A stretch of 64,000 nucleotides of DNA from Burkholderia paludis (GCF_000732615.1 NZ_JPGL01000013.1:1-64000); one strand, 5' to 3'. Positions 37,194 to 46,458 are shown, numbered from the stretch's first letter. Numbers and translations: made by a program. Notes: a model not told the origin generated them from the sequence alone.

Positions 37194-38603
37194 ATGACGT
37201 CCCAACTGCACAAAAAGGGCGAGGCCTGGTCGGCCCGCTTCTCGGAACCGATGTCGGAGCTGGTCAAGCGCTACACGTCGTCGGTATTTTTCGACAAGCG
37301 CCTCGCGCTCGTCGACATCGCCGGCTCGCTCGCGCACGCGAACATGCTCGCCGCGCAGAAGATCATCAGCGCCGACGACCTGGCCGCGATCGAACGCGGG
37401 ATGGCGCAGATCAAGGGTGAAATCGAGCGCGGCGAATTCGAATGGCAGCTCGACCTGGAAGATGTCCACCTGAACATCGAGGCGCGCCTCACCGCGCTGA
37501 TCGGCGACGCCGGCAAGCGCCTGCATACGGGCCGCTCGCGCAACGACCAGGTCGCGACCGACATCCGCCTGTGGCTGCGCGGCGAGATCGATCGCATCGG
37601 CGGCCTGCTGAACGACCTGCGCGGCGCGCTGCTCGACCTCGCGGAACAGAACGCCGACACGATCATGCCGGGCTTCACGCACCTGCAGGTCGCCCAACCC
37701 GTCACGTTCGGCCACCACCTGCTCGCGTACGTCGAGATGTTCTCGCGCGACTCGGAACGCATGCGCGACTGCCGCACCCGCGTGAACCGCCTGCCGCTCG
37801 GCGCGGCCGCGCTGGCAGGGACGAGCTACCCGATCGACCGTCACGCGGTGGCAAAGACGCTCGGCTTCGACGGCATCTGCGCGAACTCGCTCGACGCGGT
37901 GTCCGATCGCGACTTCGCGATCGAATTCACGGCCGCGTCCGCGCTCGTGATGACGCACGTGTCGCGTTTCTCCGAAGAACTCGTGCTGTGGATGAGCCCG
38001 CGCGTCGGCTTCATCGACATCGCCGACCGCTTCTGCACCGGCAGCTCGATCATGCCGCAGAAGAAGAACCCGGACGTGCCGGAGCTCGCGCGCGGCAAGA
38101 CGGGCCGCGTGAACGGCCACCTGATGGCGCTGCTGACACTGATGAAGGGCCAGCCGCTCGCGTACAACAAGGACAACCAGGAAGACAAGGAACCGCTGTT
38201 CGACACGGTCGACACCGTTGCCGACACGCTGCGGATCTTCGCCGAGATGGTTGCCGGCATCACCGTGAAACCGGACGCGATGCGCGCGGCCGCGCTGCAG
38301 GGCTTCTCGACCGCCACCGACCTCGCCGACTACCTCGTGAAGCGCGGCCTGCCGTTCCGCGATGCGCACGAAGCCGTCGCGCACGCGGTGAAGATCTGCG
38401 ACGACCGCGGCATCGACCTGGCCGACCTGACGCTCGACGAGATGAAGCAGGAACTGCCGAACGTCGCGCACCTGATCGGCGACGACGTGTTCGGTTACCT
38501 GACGCTCGAGGGATCGGTCGCGAGCCGCAACCACCCCGGCGGCACCGCGCCCGACCAGGTGCGCGCGGCGGTCAAGGCGGCCCGCGCCGCGCTCGGCCGG
38601 TAA
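37194..38603 (+). CDS. argH: Argininosuccinate lyase
   Basis: A 469-residue cytoplasmic enzyme that splits argininosuccinate into arginine and fumarate, the last step of arginine synthesis. The fumarase/aspartase-superfamily signature [11 protein letters not shown] is intact, with the catalytic Ser in the flexible loop. [14 protein letters not shown] and [21 protein letters not shown] are further signatures. Length is typical. It is monocistronic, with a compact terminator; other arg genes are not in the window. Confidence 0.97.
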   Translation: MTSQLHKKGEAWSARFSEPMSELVKRYTSSVFFDKRLALVDIAGSLAHANMLAAQKIISADDLAAIERGMAQIKGEIERGEFEWQLDLEDVHLNIEARLTALIGDAGKRLHTGRSRNDQVATDIRLWLRGEIDRIGGLLNDLRGALLDLAEQNADTIMPGFTHLQVAQPVTFGHHLLAYVEMFSRDSERMRDCRTRVNRLPLGAAALAGTSYPIDRHAVAKTLGFDGICANSLDAVSDRDFAIEFTAASALVMTHVSRFSEELVLWMSPRVGFIDIADRFCTGSSIMPQKKNPDVPELARGKTGRVNGHLMALLTLMKGQPLAYNKDNQEDKEPLFDTVDTVADTLRIFAEMVAGITVKPDAMRAAALQGFSTATDLADYLVKRGLPFRDAHEAVAHAVKICDDRGIDLADLTLDEMKQELPNVAHLIGDDVFGYLTLEGSVASRNHPGGTAPDQVRAAVKAARAALGR

Positions 38604-38617
38604 GCCTGCCGCTCCCG

Positions 38618-38643
38618 ACGGACGCCTTCGGCGTCCGTTTTTC
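38618..38643 (+). terminator. Rho-independent terminator after argH
   Basis: ACGGACGCC and GGCGTCCGT form a 9-bp perfect stem around TTC, followed by a run of five T residues. Confidence 0.88.
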
Positions 38644-38688
38644 ATTCGGGCGGCCGTCGCGCCGCCCGTCGCCCGTCCCGCCTCCCGG

Positions 38689-39381
38689 ATGCACCCGATG
38701 ACCTTTTCCGCCGCGCTCTTCGACATGGACGGCCTGCTCGTCGATTCCGAGCGGACCATCATGAACACGTGGATCGACGTGTCGAACGCGCACGGCGTCA
38801 CGCTGACCGTCCCCGATTACCTGCAGATCGTCGGCCGCTCGTTCGCCGAGGGCCAGGTCATCCTGGCCCGGCTGATCGGCCATCCCGATACGTTCGATGC
38901 CGTGCGCACCCGCGTGCGCGAGCAACTCGCGGCGCCCGAACCCCATCCGAAGTTTCCGCTGAAGCCGGGCGCGCTCGCGCTGCTCGATGCGCTCGCGCAG
39001 GCCGGCATTCCGTGCGCGGTCGCGTCGTCGTCCGCGGGCGACGTGATCCGCGCGCGGCTCGATGCGGTCGGCGTGCTGCCGTTCTTCCGCGCGATCGCGG
39101 GCGGCGACGAAGTCGCGCGCGGCAAGCCCGACCCGGCCGTCTACCGGCTCGCGGCCGAGCGCCTCGGCGTGCCGGCGCACGCGTGCGTCGCATTCGAGGA
39201 CAGCGACTTCGGCGCGCAGTCGGCCGCCGGCGCGGGCGCATCGGTCGTCACCGTGCCCGACCTGAAGGCGCCGACGCCCGAAATCGTCGCGCTGAGCCTG
39301 CACGTGCTCGGCTCGCTCGACGAGGCGGTCGCGCTCGTGCCGTCGTGGTTCGGCCGGCACGATACGCAACGGCCCGCGTAG
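38689..39381 (+). CDS. HAD-superfamily phosphatase (beta-phosphoglucomutase-like)
   Basis: A 230-residue HAD hydrolase. Motif I is LFDMDGLLVDSE with the nucleophilic Asp and general acid Asp, motif II is CAVASSSA, motif III Lys is in ARGKPDP, and motif IV acidic residues are in VAFEDSDFGAQSA. The C1 helical cap lies between motifs I and II. Closest style is YniC/GS1-like sugar phosphatases or beta-phosphoglucomutases. Two in-frame starts (38689 and 38698) are possible. The substrate is probably a sugar phosphate, but this is not determined. Confidence 0.9.
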   Translation: MHPMTFSAALFDMDGLLVDSERTIMNTWIDVSNAHGVTLTVPDYLQIVGRSFAEGQVILARLIGHPDTFDAVRTRVREQLAAPEPHPKFPLKPGALALLDALAQAGIPCAVASSSAGDVIRARLDAVGVLPFFRAIAGGDEVARGKPDPAVYRLAAERLGVPAHACVAFEDSDFGAQSAAGAGASVVTVPDLKAPTPEIVALSLHVLGSLDEAVALVPSWFGRHDTQRPA

Positions 39382-39400
39382 GTCGCCTGCCGCCCAATGC

Positions 39401-39427
39401 GAAACGGGCACCCTCGGGTGCCCGTTC
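39401..39427. terminator. Bidirectional terminator between HAD and LprI-like genes
   Basis: AACGGGCACC and GGGTGCCCGTT form a strong hairpin with short T tracts on both strands, located between two convergent genes. Confidence 0.7.
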
Positions 39428-39467
39428 CATCCTCTCGCGCCGGCCAGCCGGCCTGTGGCGATCGCGC

Positions 39468-40277
39468 CTACTGGTTGCCGGCCGTCTCCGACAGCCGCTT
39501 CATCGTCGCGATGCGCGCGCCGATCAGGTCGACGCGCCCGTCCTCGCCGACGAGCGGCGCGGTCGCGTCGCGGAACGCAACCCATGCACGCTGCGCGCGC
39601 GCGAGCGTCGCGGCCGAATGCGCGGGCATCTTGCGACGCAGCTTCTGGTAATAGCGGTTCAGGTCGAACAGCGCGTGTTCGCACGCGGCATCCCGTTCGC
39701 ACGGCCGCACTCGGCCCACGGCCGGATCGCGCGGCGCGCCGGCCGGCTTGCCGTTCGCCTGCGCCACCCCCTGGGCCCCGCCCTGCGCACCGCTCGCGGC
39801 CGCGGCAGGCGCGGCGGCCGGCGGCGGCGCATAGCGATCGGCCGCGCCGCGCAACGCCAGCGCGCGATCGCGCACGGGCTGCAACTGCAGGTCGGCGCTC
39901 GACATCGCGTACGCCGTGCCGCGCGTCGTGTCGTACACGGCCTTCAGCAGATGCATTTCGTCCTTGCGCCACGTGACCCAGCGGCGCTGGCTGTCCTGCC
40001 AGCCGCGCTTCGCGGCGGCCGGCGCATCCTTCAACAGGCGCTGGTACGCGCCCTCCATCACGGCCTGCCACTGCTGCCGCGCTTCGCCCATGCACTGGAT
40101 CTGGCCGGCCGTCGACGACCGGTCGCGCCGCGCGAGGCATTGCCGCATCGCGACGTCGATCGGGTCGGCCGCCGCGACTTCCGCATGGGCGGCACTCGCC
40201 CCCGCCAGCCCCGCCGCCCAGACGACGAGCGCGGCTGCCGCCGCGCGCATCGCCCGGATACGTCCGTGCGCTGCCAT
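39468..40277 (-). CDS. LprI/DUF1311-like exported protein
   Basis: A 269-residue protein with an N-terminal signal peptide (hydrophobic core AAAAALVVWAAGLAGASAAHA). Two LprI-like (DUF1311) segments follow: one around AMRQCLARRDRSSTAGQIQCMGEARQQWQAVMEGAY and another after an Ala/Gly/Pro linker (CERDAACEHALFDLNRYYQKL). The paired Cys residues probably form disulfides. LprI-type proteins inhibit lysozyme in some bacteria; here the role is inferred only by family. The ATG at 40277 shares one base with the stop of the decarboxylase gene, so translation is coupled. An ATG at 40250 is an alternative start. Confidence 0.82.
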   Translation of the reverse strand: MAAHGRIRAMRAAAAALVVWAAGLAGASAAHAEVAAADPIDVAMRQCLARRDRSSTAGQIQCMGEARQQWQAVMEGAYQRLLKDAPAAAKRGWQDSQRRWVTWRKDEMHLLKAVYDTTRGTAYAMSSADLQLQPVRDRALALRGAADRYAPPPAAAPAAAASGAQGGAQGVAQANGKPAGAPRDPAVGRVRPCERDAACEHALFDLNRYYQKLRRKMPAHSAATLARAQRAWVAFRDATAPLVGEDGRVDLIGARIATMKRLSETAGNQ

Positions 40278-42556
40278 CAGTCGCGCACGCAGTCGACGAA
40301 GTACTCGACGCGGCCGTTCACCTCTTCCGCGACGAGACCGTGGATGTCGGTGTGGAAGCCCGGGAAACGCTCGTTGAAGTCGCGCGCGAACCGCAGGTAG
40401 TTCACGATCGTCTTGTTGAAGCGCTCGCCCGGGATCAGCAGCGGAATGCCCGGCGGGTACGGCGTGAGCAGGATGCTCGTCACGCGGCCTTCGAGCTCGT
40501 CGAGCGGCACGCGGTCGATCTTGCGGTGCGCAAGCTTCGCGAACGCGTCCGACGGCTTCATCGCCGGCTCCATGTCCGACAGGTACATCTCCGTCGTCAG
40601 GCGTGCGATGTCGTTCGCGCGGTACACGTCGTGGATCTGCGTGCACAGGTCGCGCAAGCCGACGCGCTCGTAGCGCGGATGCTGCGCGACGAATTCCGGC
40701 AGCACGCGCCACAGCGGCTGGTTGTTGTCGTAGTCGTCCTTGAACTGCTGCAGCTCGGTCACCATCGAGTTCCAGCGGCCCTTCGTGATGCCGATCGTGA
40801 ACATGATGAAGAACGAGTACAGGCCGGTCTTCTCGACGATGATCCCGTGCTCGGCCAGGTACTTCGTGACGATCGCGGCCGGAATGCCGGTCTCGCCGAA
40901 CTCGCCGTCGACGTCGAGCCCCGGCGTGATGATCGTCGCCTTGATCGGGTCGAGCATGTTGAAGCCTTCCGCCAGCGGGCCGAAGCCGTGCCAGTGGTCG
41001 TTCGGCTTCAGCATCCAGTCGTCGCGCGAGCCGATGCCCTCTTCCGACAGGGTGTCCGGGCCCCACACGCTGAAGAACCAGTCGTCGCCGTATTCGGCGT
41101 CGACCTTGCGCATCGCGCGGCGGAAATCGATCGCCTCGGCGATCGATTCCTCGACGAGCGCGGTGCCGCCCGGCGGCTCCATCATCGCGGCCGCGACGTC
41201 GCACGACGCGATGATCGCGTACTGCGGGCTCGTCGACGTGTGCATCAGGTACGCCTCGTTGAAGCGGTGCTTGTCGAACGTGCGGTTCTCCGAATCCTGC
41301 ACGACGATCTGCGACGCCTGCGAGATGCCCGCGAGCAGCTTGTGCGTCGAGTGCGTCGCGAACACGAGCGCGCCCGTGCGCGGACGGCCGTCGCCGATCG
41401 CGTGCATGTCGCGGTAGAAATCGTGGAACGTCGCATGCGGCAGCCACGCTTCGTCGAAGTGCAGCGTGTCGAGCAGGTCGCCGAGCAGGTCCTTGATCAT
41501 CTCGACGTTGTAGACGACGCCGTCGTACGTGCTCTGCGTGATCGTCAGGATGCGCGGCTTCAGGTCCGGGTTCTCGCGCATCGCTTCGCGCGCGAACGGG
41601 TTCGCCTCGATCTTCTTGCGGATGTTCTCCGGCTTGAATTCGTCGCGCGGGATCGGCCCGATGATGCCGAAATGGTTGCGCGTCGGCGTGAGGAACACGG
41701 GAATCGCGCCCGTCATCGTGATCGCGTGCAGGATCGACTTGTGGCAGTTGCGGTCGACCAGCACGATATCGCCCGGCGCGACCGTCGCATGCCAGACGAT
41801 CTTGTTCGACGTCGACGTGCCGTTGGTCACGAAGAACAGGTGGTCCGCGCTGAAGATGCGCGCCGCGTTGCGCTCGGACGCCGCGACCGGGCCCGTGTGA
41901 TCGAGCAGCTGGCCGAGTTCGTCCACCGCGTTGCAGACGTCCGCGCGCAGCATGTTCTCGCCGAAGAACTGGTGGAACATCTGGCCGAGCGGGTTCTTCA
42001 GGAACGCGACGCCGCCCGAGTGGCCCGGGCAGTGCCACGAGTACGAGCCTTCGTCCGCGTACTTCACGAGTTCCTTGAAGAACGGCGGCGCGAGCGAGTC
42101 GAGATAGACCTTCGCCTCGCGGATGATGTGGCGCGCGACGAACTCCGGCGTGTCCTCGAACATGTGGATGAAGCCGTGCAGCTCGCGCAGGATGTCGTTC
42201 GGCAGGTGGCGCGACGTGCGCGTCTCGCCGTACAGGAAGATCGGGATGTCCGCGTTGCGGCGGCGCACTTCGGTCACGAACGCACGCAGCTCGATGATCG
42301 CGGTCGCGAGCTCGGGCAGTTCGCCGTCCGGGCCGGTTTCGCCGAGCATGAGTTCGTCGTCGTCGATCGACAGGATGAAGCACGACGCGCGGCTCGACTG
42401 CTGCGCGAACGACGTCAGATCGCCGTAGCTCGTGAGGCCGAGGACTTCGACGCCCTCCTTCTCGATCGCTTCGGCCAACGCCCGGATGCCGGAGCCCGAG
42501 ATGTTCTCGGAGCGGAAATCTTCGTCGATGATGACGACGGGGAAACGAAACTTCAT
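40277..42556 (-). CDS. Arg/Lys/Orn decarboxylase, wing-domain PLP enzyme
   Basis: A 759-residue fold-type I PLP decarboxylase of the inducible bacterial class. It has the N-terminal response-regulator-like wing (MKFRFPVVIIDEDF to about 130), the core with PLP Lys406 in THSTHKLLAG and the GTSTSNKIVWHA cofactor loop, and the C-terminal domain. Such enzymes consume a proton while decarboxylating lysine, arginine or ornithine, giving acid resistance and polyamines. Substrate choice cannot be settled from sequence by eye. No cognate antiporter (cadB/adiC-like) is adjacent. It lies 81 nt after dcd and is coupled to the LprI-like gene. Confidence 0.93.
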   Translation of the reverse strand: MKFRFPVVIIDEDFRSENISGSGIRALAEAIEKEGVEVLGLTSYGDLTSFAQQSSRASCFILSIDDDELMLGETGPDGELPELATAIIELRAFVTEVRRRNADIPIFLYGETRTSRHLPNDILRELHGFIHMFEDTPEFVARHIIREAKVYLDSLAPPFFKELVKYADEGSYSWHCPGHSGGVAFLKNPLGQMFHQFFGENMLRADVCNAVDELGQLLDHTGPVAASERNAARIFSADHLFFVTNGTSTSNKIVWHATVAPGDIVLVDRNCHKSILHAITMTGAIPVFLTPTRNHFGIIGPIPRDEFKPENIRKKIEANPFAREAMRENPDLKPRILTITQSTYDGVVYNVEMIKDLLGDLLDTLHFDEAWLPHATFHDFYRDMHAIGDGRPRTGALVFATHSTHKLLAGISQASQIVVQDSENRTFDKHRFNEAYLMHTSTSPQYAIIASCDVAAAMMEPPGGTALVEESIAEAIDFRRAMRKVDAEYGDDWFFSVWGPDTLSEEGIGSRDDWMLKPNDHWHGFGPLAEGFNMLDPIKATIITPGLDVDGEFGETGIPAAIVTKYLAEHGIIVEKTGLYSFFIMFTIGITKGRWNSMVTELQQFKDDYDNNQPLWRVLPEFVAQHPRYERVGLRDLCTQIHDVYRANDIARLTTEMYLSDMEPAMKPSDAFAKLAHRKIDRVPLDELEGRVTSILLTPYPPGIPLLIPGERFNKTIVNYLRFARDFNERFPGFHTDIHGLVAEEVNGRVEYFVDCVRD

Positions 42557-42637
42557 GGGCGATTCTCCAAAAAGAACGACCGCGGCGCGTCACGCGCAGC
42601 GGTCACCCGGAAACTGGTGAGACGTTATGCAAACAGA

Positions 42638-43207
42638 TCAGGTTTTCGGCAGCGTGACACCGCGCTGCCCCTGATATTTGCCGCCGCGATCGGCGTACGA
42701 CACGTCGCACACTTCGTCGCTCTCGAAGAAGAGCACCTGTGCGACGCCTTCGTTCGCGTAGATCTTCGCGGGCAGCGGCGTGGTGTTCGAGAATTCCAGC
42801 GTGACGTAGCCTTCCCACTCGGGTTCGAACGGCGTCACGTTGACGATGATCCCGCAGCGCGCATAGGTCGACTTGCCGAGGCAGACCGTCAGCACGGTGC
42901 GCGGGATGCGGAAATATTCGACGGTGCGGGCCAGCGCGAACGAGTTCGGCGGGATGATGCACACGTCGCCCTTGAAATCGACGAACGAACCCTCGTCGAA
43001 ATTCTTCGGATCGACGATCGTCGAGTTGATGTTCGTGAAGATCTTGAATTCGTCCGCGCACCGGATGTCGTAGCCGTAGCTCGACGTGCCGTAGCTGACG
43101 ATCCGGCGGCCGTCTTCGGACGCGCGAACCTGATCGGGCACGAACGGCTCGATCATCTTGTGCTCTTCGGCCATGCGCCGAATCCATTTGTCGGACTTGA
43201 TGCTCAT
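42638..43207 (-). CDS. dcd: dCTP deaminase
   Basis: A 189-residue cytoplasmic enzyme that deaminates dCTP to dUTP, feeding dTMP synthesis. Signatures are [47 protein letters not shown] and the catalytic-Glu region [24 protein letters not shown]. Length matches the E. coli enzyme (193). A TAAAAT element on the minus strand lies 88 nt upstream. The decarboxylase gene follows. Confidence 0.97.
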
Positions 43208-43294
43208 ATCAGGGCGCCAGGAAACGCTGCGCGACGGTCAGCGTGAGAATCGGGAAGCGCCGCTCGCGCGAGGCGGCGGCCTGGAAAGGCGCAC

Positions 43295-43300
43295 ATTTTA
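43295..43300 (-). promoter_or_regulatory. Candidate -10 element (TAAAAT) for dcd
   Basis: On the minus strand 43300-43295 reads TAAAAT, 88 nt before the dcd ATG. No matching -35 was identified. Confidence 0.4.
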
Positions 43301-43331
43301 CGCGATCATCGGTCCGTGCACGCGGCAGCGA

Positions 43332-43868
43332 TCAACGGATCACGCCGCACGCAAGCGCCGGGCCCGCGCCATGCTGCGGAAACGCGGGATCGCTCGGGTC
43401 GCGGTGCACCAGTACCGCTCGGTTCAGCGCCGAGCGCACGCCGTCGAGGGCCAGATCGGGCGCGACGATGAAGCCCGCCGCGACGCCGTTCGCGTCCGCA
43501 TGGATGTTGCCGAGATCGCCTGCGACGCGGGCGCCCGCGCGCAGGCGGTCGGCGGCCGGCGCGAACACCTGGCCGGCGCTCGAGCCATCACCCGCGTTGC
43601 AGTCGCCGCGCTCGTGAACCTGCAGCGCGTGATCGCTGTTCGGCGGCAGGCCGGCCAGGTTGTAGGTGACCTGGACGCCGTCCGGACGCTCGACGAACGT
43701 CACCGCGCCGCGCGCCTGCGAGCCGACCGTGGGCTGCAGTTGGGCATCGGCCCGTTTTTCGTGCGACGAGGAAAAGGAGGTACAGCCGGCCAGCAGGCCC
43801 AGCGCGGCAGCGGCCAGCAGCGCCCGCCGCGCGCGGCCGGCGCGTACGCCGTGATGTCGTTGTTTCAT
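43332..43868 (-). CDS. SodC-like lipoprotein with degenerate metal site
   Basis: A 178-residue Cu/Zn superoxide dismutase-fold lipoprotein, lipobox LLAG|C29. The core reads HALQVHERGDC, SAGQVF, AGDLGNIHADANGVA, RAVLVH and ACGVI. Against classical SodC (HGFHVHE, SAGxHF, RHVGDLGN, VVH), the Cu ligand equivalent to His46 is Gln, bridging His63 is Val, and the Zn ligands His71 and His80 are missing, while His48, Asp83, His120 and both disulfide Cys residues remain. The active-site Arg before ACGVI also appears lost. Dismutase activity is therefore unlikely. AGGATCGA precedes the ATG at 43868. It lies between mrp and dcd on the same strand. Confidence 0.87.
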   Translation of the reverse strand: MKQRHHGVRAGRARRALLAAAALGLLAGCTSFSSSHEKRADAQLQPTVGSQARGAVTFVERPDGVQVTYNLAGLPPNSDHALQVHERGDCNAGDGSSAGQVFAPAADRLRAGARVAGDLGNIHADANGVAAGFIVAPDLALDGVRSALNRAVLVHRDPSDPAFPQHGAGPALACGVIR

Positions 43869-44001
43869 TCGATCCTCATGCCGGCTGGCGGCCGTTTGAC
43901 ACGACGGCCGCGCCGGGCGGGTAAAGGGACCCGGTAAAAGTCGCCATGATACCGCGCCTCGCGGCGCCGTAAACAGCGTAAGGTCCCGCCCCGCAAGGGT
44001 T

Positions 44002-45093
44002 TTACGTATTTTGAACAACGATGGACGGGAACTTCGAGGTCATGTCGCGCGAACGCTCGGCGATTGCCAGCGCGACCCCGCGCGCGATATCGCGGTAGCG
44101 ACGCGCGAGCGCGCCGTCGGGATCGGCCACCACCGTCGGTGTGCCGCTGTCGGCCCGCTCGCGAATCGCGATGTCGAGCGGCAGGCTGCCGAGCACGGTC
44201 ACGTCGTAGTCCTTCGCCATCCGCTCGGCCCCGCCCGCGCCGAAGATATGCTCCTCGTGGCCGCAGTTCGAACAGACGTGGATGCTCATGTTCTCCACGA
44301 TGCCGAGGATCGGAATCCCGACCTTCTCGAACATCTTCAGGCCTTTCTTCGCGTCGAGCAGCGCGATGTCCTGCGGCGTCGTCACGATCACCGCGCCCGT
44401 CACCGGCACGCGCTGCGCGAGCGTGAGCTGGATGTCGCCCGTGCCGGGCGGCATGTCGACGATCAGGTAGTCGAGCTCGCGCCAGTTGGTCTGGCGCAGC
44501 AGCTGTTCAAGCGCGGAGGTCGCCATCGGGCCGCGCCACACCATCGGGTTGTCTTCCTCGATCAGGAAGCCGATCGAGTTCGCCTGCAGCCCGTGGCCGA
44601 CGAGCGGATTCATCGACTGGTTGTCCGGCGACTCGGGGCGCTGGCCGTGGATGCCGAGCATCGTCGGCAGCGACGGGCCGTAGATGTCCGCGTCGAGGAT
44701 GCCGACCGACGCGCCTTCCGCGGCAAGCGCGAGCGCGAGGTTCACCGCCGTCGTGCTCTTGCCGACGCCGCCCTTGCCCGACGCGACCGCGACGATGTTT
44801 TTCACGTTCGGCAGCAATTTCACGCCGCGTTGCACGGTGTGCGCGACGATCTCCTGCGACACGGCGATGCGCGCATCGCGCACGCCGGGCACGGCCCGCA
44901 GCGCCGCCGCGATGCGCGCGCGCACGTCGTCGTGCTGGCTGCGCGCCGGATAACCGAGCACCACGTCGAGCGCCACGACGTCGCCGTCGAGCGCGACGTT
45001 GCGCACGCCCTTGTTCGCCGCGTACGGACGGCCGGTATTGGGGTCGACGACAGCCGCCAAAGCGGCGTCGACTTGTGCCCGGTCAATGCTCAT
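44002..45093 (-). CDS. apbC: Mrp/ApbC iron-sulfur cluster carrier ATPase
   Basis: A 363-residue MinD-like P-loop ATPase that carries Fe-S clusters to apoproteins. The N-terminal DUF59/MIP18 domain (residues 1-90) precedes the deviant Walker A GKGGVGKSTTAVNLALALA, and the carrier CxxC appears as CSNCG (IHVCSNCGHEEHIFG). IYGPSLPTMLG and DMPPGTGDIQLTL are family hallmarks. The start is the ATG at 45093, with GGAG 8 nt upstream. Nearby metG is a conserved neighbour of mrp in many proteobacteria. Confidence 0.96.
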   Translation of the reverse strand: MSIDRAQVDAALAAVVDPNTGRPYAANKGVRNVALDGDVVALDVVLGYPARSQHDDVRARIAAALRAVPGVRDARIAVSQEIVAHTVQRGVKLLPNVKNIVAVASGKGGVGKSTTAVNLALALAAEGASVGILDADIYGPSLPTMLGIHGQRPESPDNQSMNPLVGHGLQANSIGFLIEEDNPMVWRGPMATSALEQLLRQTNWRELDYLIVDMPPGTGDIQLTLAQRVPVTGAVIVTTPQDIALLDAKKGLKMFEKVGIPILGIVENMSIHVCSNCGHEEHIFGAGGAERMAKDYDVTVLGSLPLDIAIRERADSGTPTVVADPDGALARRYRDIARGVALAIAERSRDMTSKFPSIVVQNT

Positions 45094-45440
45094 CGAAACT
45101 CCGTGAAAACGTTTTTCTCGCGTACGATCGTAAAAAAATATCAAATTACGCTGCGAAAATCGGGAAAAGTGAAAGAATCTGTTGCATACCATTGCGCGGA
45201 CGCGCAACCCGGCGCACTCTTCGCGTGCGGCATGCTATGGGGCCAAATCGGCCACTAACCGCCTATATTGTAGAGGCTGACGCGTCGCCCTGCCCGAACA
45301 GCCACGCTGACGGGCAGGGCAAGCGGCCGCCTCGGCGGCTGCCGCGTGCGCAGGCCTGCCCGCGTTGTCGGGCGGCCCGTGCGGGGAGCCGTAACTGTTG
45401 TCGTCGTTATCGACTCGTTCAACCAAGAGAGGAATCCAAG
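45094..45440 (+). promoter_or_regulatory. Divergent mrp/OmpA-lipoprotein region with leader hairpin
   Basis: A 347-bp non-coding stretch. The mrp side is AT-rich. On the plus strand TATATT at 45264-45269 is a candidate -10, giving a leader of about 165 nt for the lipoprotein gene. That leader contains a perfect 10-bp inverted repeat GCCCTGCCCG (45287-45296) / CGGGCAGGGC (45311-45320) with a 14-nt loop, then a second GC-rich hairpin (near 45323-45345). No T tract follows the first, so it is not a simple terminator. Confidence 0.5.
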
Positions 45441-46082
45441 ATGAACATGAAAATCGCGACTCGCCTGTCCGTCTTCGCCCTGGCCGGCGCACTGCTGGCC
45501 GGCTGCGCAACGCAGCAAGGCACCAACACCGCCGTCGGCACCGGCACGGGTGCGGCGCTGGGCGCAGGCATCGGCGCACTGGCTGGCGGCGGCAAGGGCG
45601 CGGCGATCGGCGCAGGCGTCGGCGCACTGGTTGGCGGCGTGACGGGTTACAACTGGCAGGCCATCAAGAACAAGCTCGCACCGTCGGCGGCGCAGACGGG
45701 CACGCAGGTGACCGAGCAGCCGGACGGCTCGCTGAAGCTGAACGTGCCGAGCGCGGTGACGTTCGCGACGAACCAGTACGCGATCACGCCGGCGTTCACG
45801 CCGCTGCTGAACGATCTGGCCTCGACGCTGACCCAGAACCCGCAAGTGACGGCATCGATCGTCGGCTACACCGACAGCACGGGCTCGGCGCAGCTGAACC
45901 AGACGCTGTCGCAGAACCGCGCGCAAAGCGTCGTGAACGCGCTCGCGCAGCGCGGCGTCAACGCCGGCCGCCTGTCGGCGCAAGGCATGGGTGCGTCGAA
46001 CCCGATCGCGGACAACGCGACGGAAGCCGGCCGCGCGCAGAACCGCCGCGTCGAAATCTACCTGCGCGCCGCGCAGCAGTAA
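45441..46082 (+). CDS. OmpA-family lipoprotein with glycine-zipper segment
   Basis: A 213-residue outer-membrane lipoprotein, lipobox LLAG|C22. A glycine-zipper stretch (residues about 33-68; GTGTGAALGAGIGALAGGG repeated) could insert in the membrane. The C-terminal OmpA domain (LKLNVPSAVTFATNQYAITP, VGYTDSTGSAQLNQTLSQNRAQSV, NRRVEIYL) should bind peptidoglycan; the Asp and Arg that contact diaminopimelate appear conserved (GYTDSTG, NRRVE). This is the YiaD/Pal-like class. AGAGGAAT precedes the ATG at 45441. Confidence 0.93.
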   Translation: MNMKIATRLSVFALAGALLAGCATQQGTNTAVGTGTGAALGAGIGALAGGGKGAAIGAGVGALVGGVTGYNWQAIKNKLAPSAAQTGTQVTEQPDGSLKLNVPSAVTFATNQYAITPAFTPLLNDLASTLTQNPQVTASIVGYTDSTGSAQLNQTLSQNRAQSVVNALAQRGVNAGRLSAQGMGASNPIADNATEAGRAQNRRVEIYLRAAQQ

Positions 46083-46458
46083 GCACCCGACGAGGGGAAG
46101 GCGCGGGCGGGCTGCCCGCGCAGCCCGCCGGGCAAGGCTTCCAGCCAAGCCGCACGCCGCGCGAAAAATATTTCGAACTTCTGCCGCTCGCCGTGGTCAG
46201 TATTTACGGTACGCGGCTGGTGTTGCCGGCGCGTCACCATTCTCCTCTTGTCGTTGTTGCTCCGGGGCCGTATCCGCCCCGGTTTTTTTTCGCCCGCGGA
46301 ATTCATGCTGCATCGCAGCACGACGCCATCGGGTACGCCGCCTGCGCGGCCCCGCCCCTTCCGGCGCCCGGTCCGCGGCGCCCGCCCGCGTCGCTGGCGC
46401 GCGCCCCTGCTAGAATCGCAGTTTCCCGTCGTTTTTCCGCCGTTCCTCTACAGACCCT
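46083..46458 (+). promoter_or_regulatory. Intergenic region between the OmpA-lipoprotein gene and metG
   Basis: 376 bp with no supported gene. It holds the terminator of the lipoprotein gene (46262-46290) and a candidate metG -10, TAGAAT at 46409-46414, 44 nt before the metG ATG. I see no SAM- or T-box-type riboswitch. Confidence 0.5.
46262..46290 (+). terminator. Rho-independent terminator after the OmpA-like lipoprotein gene
   Basis: CCGGGGC (46262-46268) and GCCCCGG (46276-46282) form the stem, followed by eight T residues. Confidence 0.9.
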
